This document shows positions 1-7,693 of a DNA stretch of 24,013 bases, in pieces. The DNA comes from Sedimentisphaerales bacterium. GTDB taxonomy: Bacteria; Planctomycetota; Phycisphaerae; Sedimentisphaerales; Anaerobacaceae. The notes under the pieces were generated by a model, which was not told the DNA's origin, searched no databases, and worked only from the letters and a program-made list of their open reading frames with translations. Location: NCBI GenBank assembly GCA_030630905.1, contig DAOVMB010000001.1:1-24013 (forward strand), written 5' to 3'. The position numbers were made by a program, and so were the translations under genes. Position 1 is the stretch's first letter. Every line of letters starts with the position of its first letter.

Positions 1-189
1 GATAGTCTCAGAGTCGCGCTATTGGCAGATAAGACAGGTGGGGCAGTATCCTTAGCTCATGATTTCGATCGTTCGAATGAAAATGCGAACCGATTCGTTG
101 TTGAGTCCGTTCGGGCGGCTCTTGCGATGGCAGCAGACAAAGGTATGCGGGTACTTACTGTTTCAGAATTATTGGATCTCGGCAGGTAG
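1..189 (+). CDS. Polysaccharide deacetylase, C-terminal end (partial)
   Basis: Reading in frame from base 1 to the TAG at 187-189 gives 62 residues that look like the tail of a NodB-type polysaccharide deacetylase (carbohydrate esterase 4). A Gly-Gly-x-Val-Ser-Leu-x-His-Asp segment near residues 13-21 fits the late His-containing motif of that fold. The final stretch, with Ala-x-Lys-Gly-Met-Arg-Val-Leu-Thr-Val-Ser-Glu-Leu-Leu, matches the usual ending in which the last helix and strand close the barrel. Such enzymes remove N-acetyl groups from amino sugars in a polysaccharide. The catalytic N-terminal part lies outside the window. The next gene starts 11 bases later, so the two are probably co-transcribed. 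Family assignment rests on a short stretch. Confidence 0.7.
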   Translation, partial: DSLRVALLADKTGGAVSLAHDFDRSNENANRFVVESVRAALAMAADKGMRVLTVSELLDLGR

Positions 190-200
190 GTAAACGAAAA

Positions 201-1139
201 GTGGACGTATCCATTATCATAGTCAACTGGAATACGAAAGGACTCCTTCGAGATTGTCTTTCCTCGGTTTATGAACATGCAGGTGGTGTTGATTATGAAA
301 TTATCGTCATCGATAACGCCTCGACCGACGGTTCGGCTGGAATGGTAAAGAATGACTTCCAGCAGGTAATTCTCATAGCGAATACGGAAAACCGGGGCTT
401 TGCTACTGCTAATAACCAGGGGATGACTGTCGCTAAAGGAAGATATGTGCTCCTGCTTAATAGTGATACGGTTGTTTTGGATAACTCTATAGCTAACACA
501 GTTAGTTTTGCTGATGAGAATCCGCAGGCAGCGGTGGCAGGTTGCCGGGTATTAAATCCTGACCGAACCCTACAACGAACGTGTTTTATGTTCCCCTCGA
601 TATTGAATATGCTGTTATCAAGCACTTATCTGTACAAATTATTCCCGAAGAACAGGTTCTTCGGACGTGAGCAAATGACCTGGTGGGACAGGAGCGACAT
701 ACGCCATGTAGATGTTGTGACGGGTTGCTTTATGCTTGTCAGGCGAGAAGCAATCGAACAGGTTGGCGTGATGGATGAGCAGTTCTTCATGTACGGCGAA
801 GAAACCGACTGGTGTTATCGATTCTGGGAGAAGGGCTGGAAAGTAATGTTTGCCCCGGTTGGCGAAATTATTCATTTTGGCGGTCAAAGCGCAGCACAGA
901 AGCCTGTGGCTATGATTGTTCAGTTGAGGCTAAGCATCCTTAAATTCATTAAAAAACACTATGGCTGGCTGTCGTACCTGATCGCACGTTTTCTGACTGC
1001 CTTTTTTTTCGCCGTTCGTCTTCCGGCATGGTTAGCTGTGTTTTCTTTCCGGCCGGCTGTAAGGAGTAAAGCAGCCGTCAAAATACAAGCTTACTCCGCC
1101 GGCATTGTAGATGTTCTTTTTGGTCGGGTTGACCTGTGA
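201..1139 (+). CDS. Family 2 glycosyltransferase (rhamnosyltransferase-like)
   Basis: This 312-residue protein has the GT-A fold signature of inverting family 2 glycosyltransferases, and adds a sugar from a nucleotide sugar to a lipid-linked acceptor at the inner face of the membrane. It opens with VSIIIVNWNT, followed by DNASTDGS at 38-45, the metal-binding Asn-Ser-Asp at 87-89, a GCFMLVRR segment at 175-182, and an acidic Gly-Glu-Glu-Thr-Asp-Trp at 199-204 that should hold the catalytic base. This pattern is typical of the WbbL/rhamnosyltransferase branch, although the donor sugar cannot be read from sequence. Hydrophobic stretches at about 256-281 suggest membrane contact. The start is a GTG at 201; no in-frame ATG precedes the conserved N-terminal strand, and the ribosome-binding site is weak. 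Confidence 0.9.
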   Translation: MDVSIIIVNWNTKGLLRDCLSSVYEHAGGVDYEIIVIDNASTDGSAGMVKNDFQQVILIANTENRGFATANNQGMTVAKGRYVLLLNSDTVVLDNSIANTVSFADENPQAAVAGCRVLNPDRTLQRTCFMFPSILNMLLSSTYLYKLFPKNRFFGREQMTWWDRSDIRHVDVVTGCFMLVRREAIEQVGVMDEQFFMYGEETDWCYRFWEKGWKVMFAPVGEIIHFGGQSAAQKPVAMIVQLRLSILKFIKKHYGWLSYLIARFLTAFFFAVRLPAWLAVFSFRPAVRSKAAVKIQAYSAGIVDVLFGRVDL

Positions 1140-1200
1140 AAGGGTGCCTGTGCACTGTAAATCTTGGTATTGTCTTGAAGTCAAGAGAATAGGGAATTAT

Positions 1201-2862
1201 ATGAAAAATCTATTGCAGTCGATGGCAAAAACGAATAGGAAGCGGACAAGTGCCATCTGCGTATTTTTCCTGTTGGCGATTCTGTTGTTCTGTCGGTTCA
1301 CTTATGGCGAGCAGCAAATTGTTCAATTCGGAATTACGTGGACATTCGACAAAGATTATACCGTCGGTCAATTTGCAAACGGCGATTACTGGGTGTTCGG
1401 ACCGGTGATCATAATAGGAATAAATCCGGCTTCTGTTGAGTTAAATGGTAGGATAATAAACGGTTCTATGGTAAACCCATCGCCAAAACTTGGACAAAAA
1501 CAGGGTTACGACAGTGCAATGTACGGAAGAATCGCCAGGCCCGGGGACTATGATCCGGATCTAAATGTTGCTCGTCCTGATGGCCGGGATCTCTCGGAGA
1601 GTAATCCTTTGGTTCTTCCGCCTGATTGCTCTCTGGTTTCTGCTACAAGCACTCCGCATACAAATGATCCTACGGTATTACAGACAGCGGCAATTCTGAC
1701 AGTTCTGGGCGATTCTGCCCCGGAAGGGAGCTTCAGACCTCCTTACTGCGGCACCGATAAGACAATTAGATTCAATAAAAGTCGATTGGACTACTCTTTA
1801 CTTGCCAGCTTAAGACCTGTGCCCGGTTTACCCGGCCTTTCAACGATGGAACGCACTTTTGAACGGCCGTGGCTGGACCATGTCCCCAATTGGCCGAACC
1901 GTTGTCTTCATCCGGTCGATAATATGCCCGGCTTCGGCAGGGAATTAGCCACACAGATAGGCGTTGGCGCCTTGATGCTTAACCTTAATTTCAAGAACGC
2001 GCAGAAAGAAACGCTTCTTATTCGGTATGTGCAGTTAGGTATTGACCTTTATGGAATTGTCCAGGACGGGGGAAAAAAGAACTGGATCAATAATGGTGCG
2101 CATAACAGCGGACGTAAGTGGCCGATTCTGTTTGCCGGGCTTATGCTTGACGATCCATCCATGAAGAATATCGGGAGGCCCGATATTCCGGACTATGGCC
2201 CCCTGCACCCGGAGTACGTTCATTTCGGAGAAGATGACCAGACGTTTTATGTAACTCAGGCGGATGTGGACGTGAGTCACAGCCCCCAGTGGGACCCAGA
2301 TCCGAGGGATCCTCAGCTAATTCCGTACGAACAGGAGGATATTGGCCTTCCTGAGTGGGGAATCCTATATGCGACCGGCCCACACAGGAGCAACAAGTTC
2401 TGGAATACGTCATATAGAAGGGTAAGTTGTCCATCATGGGGTGGATTTGTCCTGGCAGCGCATATCATGGGAGCGAAGGATTTATGGAACCATGATGCCC
2501 TGTTTGATTTCAAAGACCGTTATATGCAGGCCGCCGCCGATTGGAGACAGATGTCCAGGTTCGTGGAGGCCATGTGGGATACCTACCGCAAAGATTATGG
2601 TCCTGTGTGGACGATGTCTCCCACGCTAAATTTTGTCGCAGTTGGTGGCTCCGTCGCAAAAGCCCCGGATAAGGCAGCCTATACGCTTGGCGAGAGAGTG
2701 AGGCTGAGAGTTGTCGCCGATCCCGGATACGAGTTTGCAGGTTGGTCGGGTGGTTTATCCGGGACGGAAAATCCGGTGGCGATAATTATGCACGCTAAAC
2801 GAACGATCACGGCGAATTTTACCGTTGCCTCTAAATCTCCGAAGTCGACGAGCGATAAATAA
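1201..2862 (+). CDS. Secreted protein of unknown function with C-terminal InlB-like bacterial repeat
   Basis: I do not recognise the family of the main body. The chosen ATG at 1201 follows AGGGA five bases upstream and begins a clear signal peptide: a Lys/Arg-rich start, a hydrophobic core at about residues 18-31, and a likely cleavage site near residue 36. An in-frame start at 1111 would lie inside the preceding gene and bury the signal peptide, so I reject it. Mature residues 37-470 are rich in Trp, Gly, Asp and Pro. One segment (about 293-315, with His-Asn-Ser-Gly-Arg-Lys-Trp-Pro) recalls the alpha/alpha-toroid folds of polysaccharide lyases, but this is only a hint. Residues about 480-543 form a beta-rich repeat of the bacterial/InlB-B type (GYEFAGWSG and TITANF). 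The 553-residue protein lies between two glycosyltransferase genes, so a glycan-binding or glycan-processing role outside the cytoplasm is inferred. Confidence 0.6.
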   Translation: MKNLLQSMAKTNRKRTSAICVFFLLAILLFCRFTYGEQQIVQFGITWTFDKDYTVGQFANGDYWVFGPVIIIGINPASVELNGRIINGSMVNPSPKLGQKQGYDSAMYGRIARPGDYDPDLNVARPDGRDLSESNPLVLPPDCSLVSATSTPHTNDPTVLQTAAILTVLGDSAPEGSFRPPYCGTDKTIRFNKSRLDYSLLASLRPVPGLPGLSTMERTFERPWLDHVPNWPNRCLHPVDNMPGFGRELATQIGVGALMLNLNFKNAQKETLLIRYVQLGIDLYGIVQDGGKKNWINNGAHNSGRKWPILFAGLMLDDPSMKNIGRPDIPDYGPLHPEYVHFGEDDQTFYVTQADVDVSHSPQWDPDPRDPQLIPYEQEDIGLPEWGILYATGPHRSNKFWNTSYRRVSCPSWGGFVLAAHIMGAKDLWNHDALFDFKDRYMQAAADWRQMSRFVEAMWDTYRKDYGPVWTMSPTLNFVAVGGSVAKAPDKAAYTLGERVRLRVVADPGYEFAGWSGGLSGTENPVAIIMHAKRTITANFTVASKSPKSTSDK

Positions 2863-2941
2863 TTTTGTGGAGAATAGTTTTTCGACGTTTTGCGGTCAAT
2901 CCGAAGAATGCAATGACTGGAAGCTCGTGCTGAGATTACAA

Positions 2942-4174
2942 ATGGATACTGAAAATAATACGGACATTTCGTTTATATGCTTTGGCGGTGAGGATTGGTG
3001 GTATCACAATCGGGCGCATATTGATATGCAATTGATGCGCCGATTTTCCCGGATAGGGACTGCGCTTTACGTAAACTCTATCGTCATGCGAAAACCGAAC
3101 ATAGGAATCAGGAAAGGCTTCACCGAAAAACTCGTCCGTAAGACCAAGAGCATCCTGAAGGGGCTCAAGCAGTCCGGCGTCGGATTTTGGGTATATAGTC
3201 CATATACCTTGCCCGTTCAGCATATCTCCTGGGCAAGACCGTTCAATGAAGCTATCTTGCGATATCAGATACGGCGCATTACGCGAAAGCTGCGTATGAT
3301 GACCCCTGTGATGTGGGTTGCCTGCCCGCCGGCTTGTGATACAGCAATCACAATGAAAAAAGGAAAACTTGTGTACCAGAGAACGGATCGATACGAGGAT
3401 GATCCTCATGTCGATAGAGAGACGGTACTAAACTATGACAGGAAATTGAAAGCCAACGCGGATATGACCGTTTATGTTAACCGAATCCTGTATGAGGAAG
3501 AGGCCGATCAATGTAAGAATGCTTTTTTCCTGGATCATGGCGTTGACTACGAAATGTTTACCTCGGCGGAAAATAACCGGGACATACCTGCCGAGATGGT
3601 CAACATAAGAAAACCGGTCGTTGGCTATTTTGGGGTGATGGCGGACCATAAGTTCGATGTTGAATTTGTCAGCAAGGTCGCCGACCTGTTGCCGGAGTTT
3701 TCCTTCGTGTTTATTGGGCGTGTTTCGCAGGAGTCTCGAGAGATGTTCGCCAGGGACAATATTCATATCATCCCAAAGCAGCCTTATGAACGAATTCCCC
3801 ATTTTGGCAAGTGTTTTGATGTGGCGGTATTGCCCTGGAGAATCAATAAATGGACCGAGGCCGCGAATCCGATTAAACTCAAAGAGTACCTGGCCCTGGG
3901 GAAACCAATCGTCAGCACACCTGCATTCTCCGAGCTGCAAAGCTACCTTGATATTGTGCACGAGGCTGCGACCCCGGAAGACTTTGCCCGCTGTATTAAG
4001 AAGGCCCACTCTGAAAACAACGTGGAGCTTGTAAGAAAAAGAAGAGAAAGAGTCGCCCAATCTTCTTGGGACAGTAAAGCGGAATTGATGCTTCGTACGC
4101 TATTTGCAGGACAGGAATCCGAACTCAAGACGATAACCGATGCGTTGAAGCGTGTCGGGGCCGATGGATGTTAG
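2942..4174 (+). CDS. Glycosyltransferase, GT4-like (GT-B fold)
   Basis: This 410-residue protein has the two-domain layout of GT-B retaining glycosyltransferases. The C-terminal half is the clearest part: VVGYFGVM at 226-233 starts the second Rossmann domain, FVFIGR at 256-261 follows, the segment around 291-299 ends in VAVLPW, and 308-330 carries the donor-binding Asn-Pro-x-Lys-x-x-Glu-Tyr-Leu-Ala-x-Gly-Lys-Pro-Ile-Val pattern. The N-terminal domain includes a possible catalytic-region His at 199 (LDHGVD). This arrangement resembles enzymes annotated as glycosyltransferase family 1/4 in exopolysaccharide loci. The ATG at 2942 has no strong ribosome-binding site. An in-frame GTG at 2927 with GGAAG upstream at close spacing is an alternative, and a start at 2825 would overlap the previous gene. 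Donor and linkage are unknown. Confidence 0.82.
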   Translation: MDTENNTDISFICFGGEDWWYHNRAHIDMQLMRRFSRIGTALYVNSIVMRKPNIGIRKGFTEKLVRKTKSILKGLKQSGVGFWVYSPYTLPVQHISWARPFNEAILRYQIRRITRKLRMMTPVMWVACPPACDTAITMKKGKLVYQRTDRYEDDPHVDRETVLNYDRKLKANADMTVYVNRILYEEEADQCKNAFFLDHGVDYEMFTSAENNRDIPAEMVNIRKPVVGYFGVMADHKFDVEFVSKVADLLPEFSFVFIGRVSQESREMFARDNIHIIPKQPYERIPHFGKCFDVAVLPWRINKWTEAANPIKLKEYLALGKPIVSTPAFSELQSYLDIVHEAATPEDFARCIKKAHSENNVELVRKRRERVAQSSWDSKAELMLRTLFAGQESELKTITDALKRVGADGC

Positions 4175-4223
4175 TGCAGGCGGCAGCATATTAAATGCTG
4201 TCTGGTATAAAAGGTAAGTTGGT

Positions 4224-5567
4224 ATGAGCATTAAAGCAATAGCAAAGGGTGCGGCACATTTGTTCGTTAAGAGATATGCCGGGCCGTTCCGGCTGCATAG
4301 AAGATGGCTCAACAAAACACAGTGGCTTAGCTATTCGGAATTACAAAAAATCCAGCTAAAGCTGCTTAGAAGGCTTGTTCGGCATTGTTACAATTCGGTG
4401 CCGTACTACAGGCATTTGATGGATGAATTGAGGATAAGCCCGGAGAGTATTCACACTCTGGAAGACATAGAGAAATTTCCCATAATCAACAAAAAGGAAG
4501 TTTTGAAGGCAGGTGATTCAATAATTTCGACAAAATATCCGAAGTGGGCTTTGCGCAAGGGCCGAACAGGCGGCAGCACCGGGACTCCCATGATTGTATA
4601 TAGAACCTTGTTCTCGCTGGGGACCGAGCATGCGTTCGCAAGGCGGCAGTGGGACTGGGCGGGAGTTAGCATGAGGGAGAAGAGCGCCTGGATATTTCAA
4701 AGGGTGGTTGCGCTGCCGGAGAAGAAGGATGCCCGCCTTTATGATTATGATCCGATAATGAGGGAATTAACGCTCTCGGCTTATCACTGTTCTGCCGATA
4801 CGGCCCTTGATTATGCCAGGATGATACAGAAACACGGCATCAAAGTTGTCGTGGGTTATCCGAGCGCTGTTTACACGATGGCCAAAACGTGCATAAATTC
4901 AAGTTTCAAGCTTGACCTTCGCGTGGTAATAAGCACGTGGGAGGCAATGACCGAACCTATGCGACAAACTATTTCAGATGCGTTTGGCTGCAAAATCTTC
5001 GATTTTTACGGCAGCGGCGAGAGAGTCGTTGCCATACATCAATGTGAACGTGGAAGTTATCACATAGTACCTGAATATGGATTGACCGAGCTGATTCCGA
5101 TGGACGGATGCGAGGAAGGTCATTACAGAGTGGTTTCAACGGGTTTCTGGAACAAGGCGATGCCCTTGATCAGATACGATATGGGCGATGTTGTTGACAA
5201 GTCGGACGACAGTTGTTCCTGTGGCAGAGAGTTTCCGGTAGTCAAATCAATAATTGGAAAAGAAGGTGACATAATACAATCCCCGTCGGGAGTGCAGCTC
5301 GGTGTCACCGCGGTGGTGCAAATCCTATACACTATAGGCGGCACGAATAATATACTTGAGACACAATTCGTACAGGATGCGCTGGATCATATCACTATAG
5401 AATATGTTCCCGCCCCCAAATTCACCGAAGTTGATCTTGCGAATATGCGAAAAAGTGCCGCAAGGTTTCTGCCGCGTGACTTGAAGGTCGACTTTAAGCA
5501 GGTTGAAGCGGTCAAAAGAACACCGATGGGCAAAATTAGAACTATCGTCTCACAAATTGCCCGGTAG
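4224..5567 (+). CDS. PaaK/CapK-type adenylate-forming enzyme (phenylacetate-CoA ligase family)
   Basis: This 447-residue protein matches the phenylacetate-CoA ligase branch of the adenylate-forming superfamily, whose members activate a carboxylic acid as an acyl-AMP. Visible motifs are the phosphate loop GGSTGTP at 116-122, YGSGE at 262-266, RYDMGD at 317-322, a Cys-x-Cys-Gly-Arg cluster at 331-335 typical of this branch, GKEGDII at 345-351, and a C-terminal Pro-Met-Gly-Lys-Ile-Arg carrying the likely catalytic lysine. CapK-like members occur in many capsule clusters without a proven substrate. The ATG at 4224 is preceded by AAAGGT, and the N-terminal length agrees with family members. It may supply an acyl group for one of the acyltransferases in this locus; that link is inference. 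Confidence 0.85.
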   Translation: MSIKAIAKGAAHLFVKRYAGPFRLHRRWLNKTQWLSYSELQKIQLKLLRRLVRHCYNSVPYYRHLMDELRISPESIHTLEDIEKFPIINKKEVLKAGDSIISTKYPKWALRKGRTGGSTGTPMIVYRTLFSLGTEHAFARRQWDWAGVSMREKSAWIFQRVVALPEKKDARLYDYDPIMRELTLSAYHCSADTALDYARMIQKHGIKVVVGYPSAVYTMAKTCINSSFKLDLRVVISTWEAMTEPMRQTISDAFGCKIFDFYGSGERVVAIHQCERGSYHIVPEYGLTELIPMDGCEEGHYRVVSTGFWNKAMPLIRYDMGDVVDKSDDSCSCGREFPVVKSIIGKEGDIIQSPSGVQLGVTAVVQILYTIGGTNNILETQFVQDALDHITIEYVPAPKFTEVDLANMRKSAARFLPRDLKVDFKQVEAVKRTPMGKIRTIVSQIAR

Positions 5568-5674
5568 CATCATCATTAATTGACGCCGTGATCCCATTGC
5601 CTACGCCTGTTGCGCATGGCTTGGAGAAGAAAACGTTTTAGGGCATTAAACAGCGGTTGTCACAAAGTAGAGTG

Positions 5675-6145
5675 ATGGTTAAGAATAAAGGTAAATTGCG
5701 AATCTGCCTGACTGCTTCAGCGGGAGGCCATATATCTCAATTGCTCAAGCTGGCTGCGAGCTGGAATGGATACGAAACGTTCTGTGTCACGACGACGGAA
5801 GTCGTGCGAGATAACCTGAGCAAATTAGGCGAAGTTTATGTCGTAGGAGAATGCAACAGGCAGCATCCGATACGAGTCATCACTGTATTGCTGCGATGCC
5901 TTTGTATTGTTTTCAAGGAGAGGCCTGATGTCGTGATCAGCACGGGTGCGGCGGCCGGTTGTATGTTGTGTTTCCTGGGTAAAATGTTTGGTGCAAAAGT
6001 CGTATGGGTTGACAGTATTACCAACGTGGAGCGAATCTCCCTGTCGGGAAGAATGGTTCGTTACATTGCGGATTTATTCCTTGTGCAATGGCCGGAACTG
6101 ACCGGCAGATATAAAAGTATCGAATTTGTTGGGACGGTAGTATGA
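5675..6145 (+). CDS. pssD: PssD/Alg14-like glycosyltransferase subunit
   Basis: This 156-residue protein is the membrane-anchoring, acceptor-side half of a split GT28-type glycosyltransferase (EpsE/PssD/Alg14 family). Evidence is the N-terminal SAGGH at 15-19, followed by Ile-Ser-Gln-Leu-Leu, the central VVISTGAAAG segment, and the WVDSITNVER and VQWPEL segments, all at the expected places for this short family. In rhizobial Pss systems the PssD-PssE pair adds the second sugar (glucuronate) to the lipid carrier; the sugar here is unknown. Codons for the last residues overlap the next start in an ATGA junction, so PssD and PssE are probably translationally coupled. In-frame GTG at 5672 or TTG at 5657 are alternative starts, and no strong ribosome-binding site decides between them. 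Confidence 0.87.
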   Translation: MVKNKGKLRICLTASAGGHISQLLKLAASWNGYETFCVTTTEVVRDNLSKLGEVYVVGECNRQHPIRVITVLLRCLCIVFKERPDVVISTGAAAGCMLCFLGKMFGAKVVWVDSITNVERISLSGRMVRYIADLFLVQWPELTGRYKSIEFVGTVV

Positions 6146-6627
6146 TTTTCCTGACCGTTGGAACGCAATTTCCGTTTGACCGGTTAGTCAAAGCTGTTGA
6201 TGAAGCCGCCGGCGCAAATGGATTTAATGAACAAATTGTCGCTCAGATTGGCGATAGTTCTTATTGTCCGGAAAACTTTGAAGCAGCCCCTTCGGTGGAG
6301 AAAGCCGTCTTCGACCAACATTTTAACAAGGCGGACAGCATTGTCAGCCACGCAGGGATGGGTACAATAACAATGGCGCTGGATCATAGAAAACCATTAC
6401 TTGTTATGCCGAGATTGAAAAAATATGGCGAAGTTGTGAATAATCACCAACTTGCTATTGCAAAAAAGTTCGAGCAGCTCGGCTACCTGTTGGTAGCATA
6501 TAGTGCTGAGGATGTGCCGGGTAAAATGAAGCAGTTGAAGTGCTTTATGCCGCAGGAGCGGAAGCCGTGTGCAGATATTGTTGCGGCACGCATTTCCACA
6601 TTTCTAAATGAGTTGTCTAAAACATGA
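6142..6627 (+). CDS. pssE: PssE/Alg13-like glycosyltransferase subunit
   Basis: This 161-residue protein is the donor-binding half of the split GT28 enzyme. It begins MIFLTVGTQFPFDRL, the characteristic Alg13/PssE opening, and carries SHAGMGT at 69-75 and a PRLKKYGEVVNNHQ segment at 90-103 that binds the nucleotide-sugar phosphate and uracil in this family. The start overlaps the stop of the preceding gene by four bases, as is common for obligate partners. It should form a heterodimer with the preceding protein at the inner face of the cytoplasmic membrane, and is too short to act alone. Confidence 0.9.
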   Translation: MIFLTVGTQFPFDRLVKAVDEAAGANGFNEQIVAQIGDSSYCPENFEAAPSVEKAVFDQHFNKADSIVSHAGMGTITMALDHRKPLLVMPRLKKYGEVVNNHQLAIAKKFEQLGYLLVAYSAEDVPGKMKQLKCFMPQERKPCADIVAARISTFLNELSKT

Positions 6628-6650
6628 AGCTAATTCGGTGAAAAGGTGAC

Positions 6651-6655
6651 GGAAG
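6651..6655 (+). promoter_or_regulatory. Ribosome-binding site deciding the start at 6662
   Basis: GGAAG lies six bases before the ATG at 6662. An in-frame TTG at 6656 would touch this site directly and is therefore unlikely to be the start. Confidence 0.6.
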
Positions 6656-6661
6656 TTGGCG

Positions 6662-7288
6662 ATGGGAAACATTAAGAACAGTACGCTGTACAGAACCGTA
6701 GAGTTCATGACACCCACTTTTGTGAAGGTGATAGCCAAGAGGATATTCTGGAAAATCGTTCGCTTTTACAACAGATGCAGATATATCGAAAAGGGAAGAT
6801 TCGTGGAATTTGGGTACAGATTCAGGTTCGACCGTTCTGCCCCTTATCGTGCTCGCGTTGGCGAGAAGACCATCGCCGAGGATTTCAACGTATGGAACAT
6901 CGATCTCGGCGATATAACGGTTGGGAAAAAATGCTGGTTCGGGCTCAATAATGTTGTCATGGGCCCGGTTGAAATCGGCGATGAGCTATCTACCGGCCCC
7001 TACGTCAAAATTCTCGGGCCGAGGCACCCGGTTCCGCCGCAGGTAGCAAAGCAGAGGCAGAAGACCACGATCGGAAACAACGTATGGATAAGTACAGGCT
7101 CGATAATTCTTTTTGGAGTAGAGATAGGGGACAATGCCATAATAAGTGCCGGTTCGGTAGTGCAGAAAGATATTCCCGCCGGAGCTTTTGTCGGGGGCAA
7201 TCCGGCGAGAAACTTGTCCGGCCTTATTCAAAAGGCATGGCAATCGACCGATAATAAACAGAGTGAGAAGGCGGGAAATGAAAAATAA
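6662..7288 (+). CDS. Left-handed beta-helix acyltransferase (WcaF/maltose O-acetyltransferase type)
   Basis: This 208-residue protein belongs to the hexapeptide-repeat acyltransferases. These homotrimers transfer acetyl or related groups from CoA (or a carrier protein) to sugars. Imperfect hexapeptide repeats run through about residues 66-175 (for example ITVGKK, VEIGDE, TTIGNN, VEIGDN and SAGSVV). His122 in GPRHPVPPQ is the expected catalytic histidine in the loop that precedes the last coils. The ending, DIPAGAFVGGNPAR, is the usual C-terminal signature. About 60 N-terminal residues precede the helix, somewhat more than in the smallest members. It probably decorates the repeat unit in the cytoplasm. 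An acyl carrier protein gene follows 90 bases downstream, so the donor could be acyl-ACP rather than acetyl-CoA; that is speculative. Confidence 0.88.
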   Translation: MGNIKNSTLYRTVEFMTPTFVKVIAKRIFWKIVRFYNRCRYIEKGRFVEFGYRFRFDRSAPYRARVGEKTIAEDFNVWNIDLGDITVGKKCWFGLNNVVMGPVEIGDELSTGPYVKILGPRHPVPPQVAKQRQKTTIGNNVWISTGSIILFGVEIGDNAIISAGSVVQKDIPAGAFVGGNPARNLSGLIQKAWQSTDNKQSEKAGNEK

Positions 7289-7349
7289 GCAGAGAGGAAT
7301 TTTCTGGACATCAATGTTTTTATTTGTACAGTTTATAACGATTTCTTAA
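7278..7349 (+). CDS. Possible 23-residue hydrophobic microprotein
   Basis: An ATG at 7278 overlaps the end of the preceding acyltransferase gene in another frame. It encodes a short peptide beginning MKNKQRG and continuing with a hydrophobic run of Phe, Trp, Met, Leu, Val and Ile, ending at TAA 7347-7349. GGCGGGAA just upstream could serve as a ribosome-binding site. Basic N-terminus plus hydrophobic helix is the layout of a tiny membrane peptide, but an open frame this short may arise by chance. It could also be the remnant start of a lost membrane-protein gene. No function is assigned. Confidence 0.2.
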   Translation: MKNKQRGIFWTSMFLFVQFITIS

Positions 7350-7378
7350 TTGAAAACACAATTTGGTAAGAGGGTAAT

Positions 7379-7642
7379 ATGGACAATTCTGTTAAAGTCA
7401 GGGAATTCGTAGTAGAAAATTTTCTTTTCGGAGATGGCGAAAAGCTCAAAGATGACACTTCATTTATGGAGGAGGGCATCATCGATTCCACCGGGATTTT
7501 GGAGCTGGTGTTCTTTCTTGAAGAGACTTTTGGCTTAAGTGTAGAGGATGATGAGCTTGTGCCGGACAACATGGACAGCTTGCAGAATATTGCCCGGTTC
7601 ATTGACCGGAAACTGAATGCAAGTCCCGCCGCGGAAGCGTAG
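7379..7642 (+). CDS. Acyl carrier protein
   Basis: This 87-residue acidic protein has the size and helical pattern of an acyl carrier protein. The phosphopantetheine attachment serine is Ser37 in GIIDSTGI, where the more usual text is Asp-Ser-Leu. Flanking residues (FMEEGIID before, LELVFFLEETFG after) are typical of the stand-alone carrier proteins encoded in exopolysaccharide and exosortase loci. GAGGG at 7370-7374 lies close before the ATG. It lies ahead of an amidotransferase gene, with an AMP-forming ligase downstream. The ligase probably loads an acyl group onto this carrier for transfer to the glycan or conversion to an amino-acyl group. The true substrate cannot be seen from sequence. 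Confidence 0.9.
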   Translation: MDNSVKVREFVVENFLFGDGEKLKDDTSFMEEGIIDSTGILELVFFLEETFGLSVEDDELVPDNMDSLQNIARFIDRKLNASPAAEA

Positions 7643-7693
7643 ATTTCGAGGAGAGTTCGAGGGAGCTGTTTTTCAAAGCGTCTGATTTTTATC

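Noticed and set aside
1111..1200. Upstream extension of the secreted protein to a start inside the glycosyltransferase gene
   Set aside because: It would put 30 residues before an evident signal peptide; the ATG at 1201 has AGGGA at good spacing.
3428..4060. Minus-strand open frame of 210 codons
   Set aside because: It is a shadow of the GT4-like glycosyltransferase, whose C-terminal domain motifs on the plus strand are clear.
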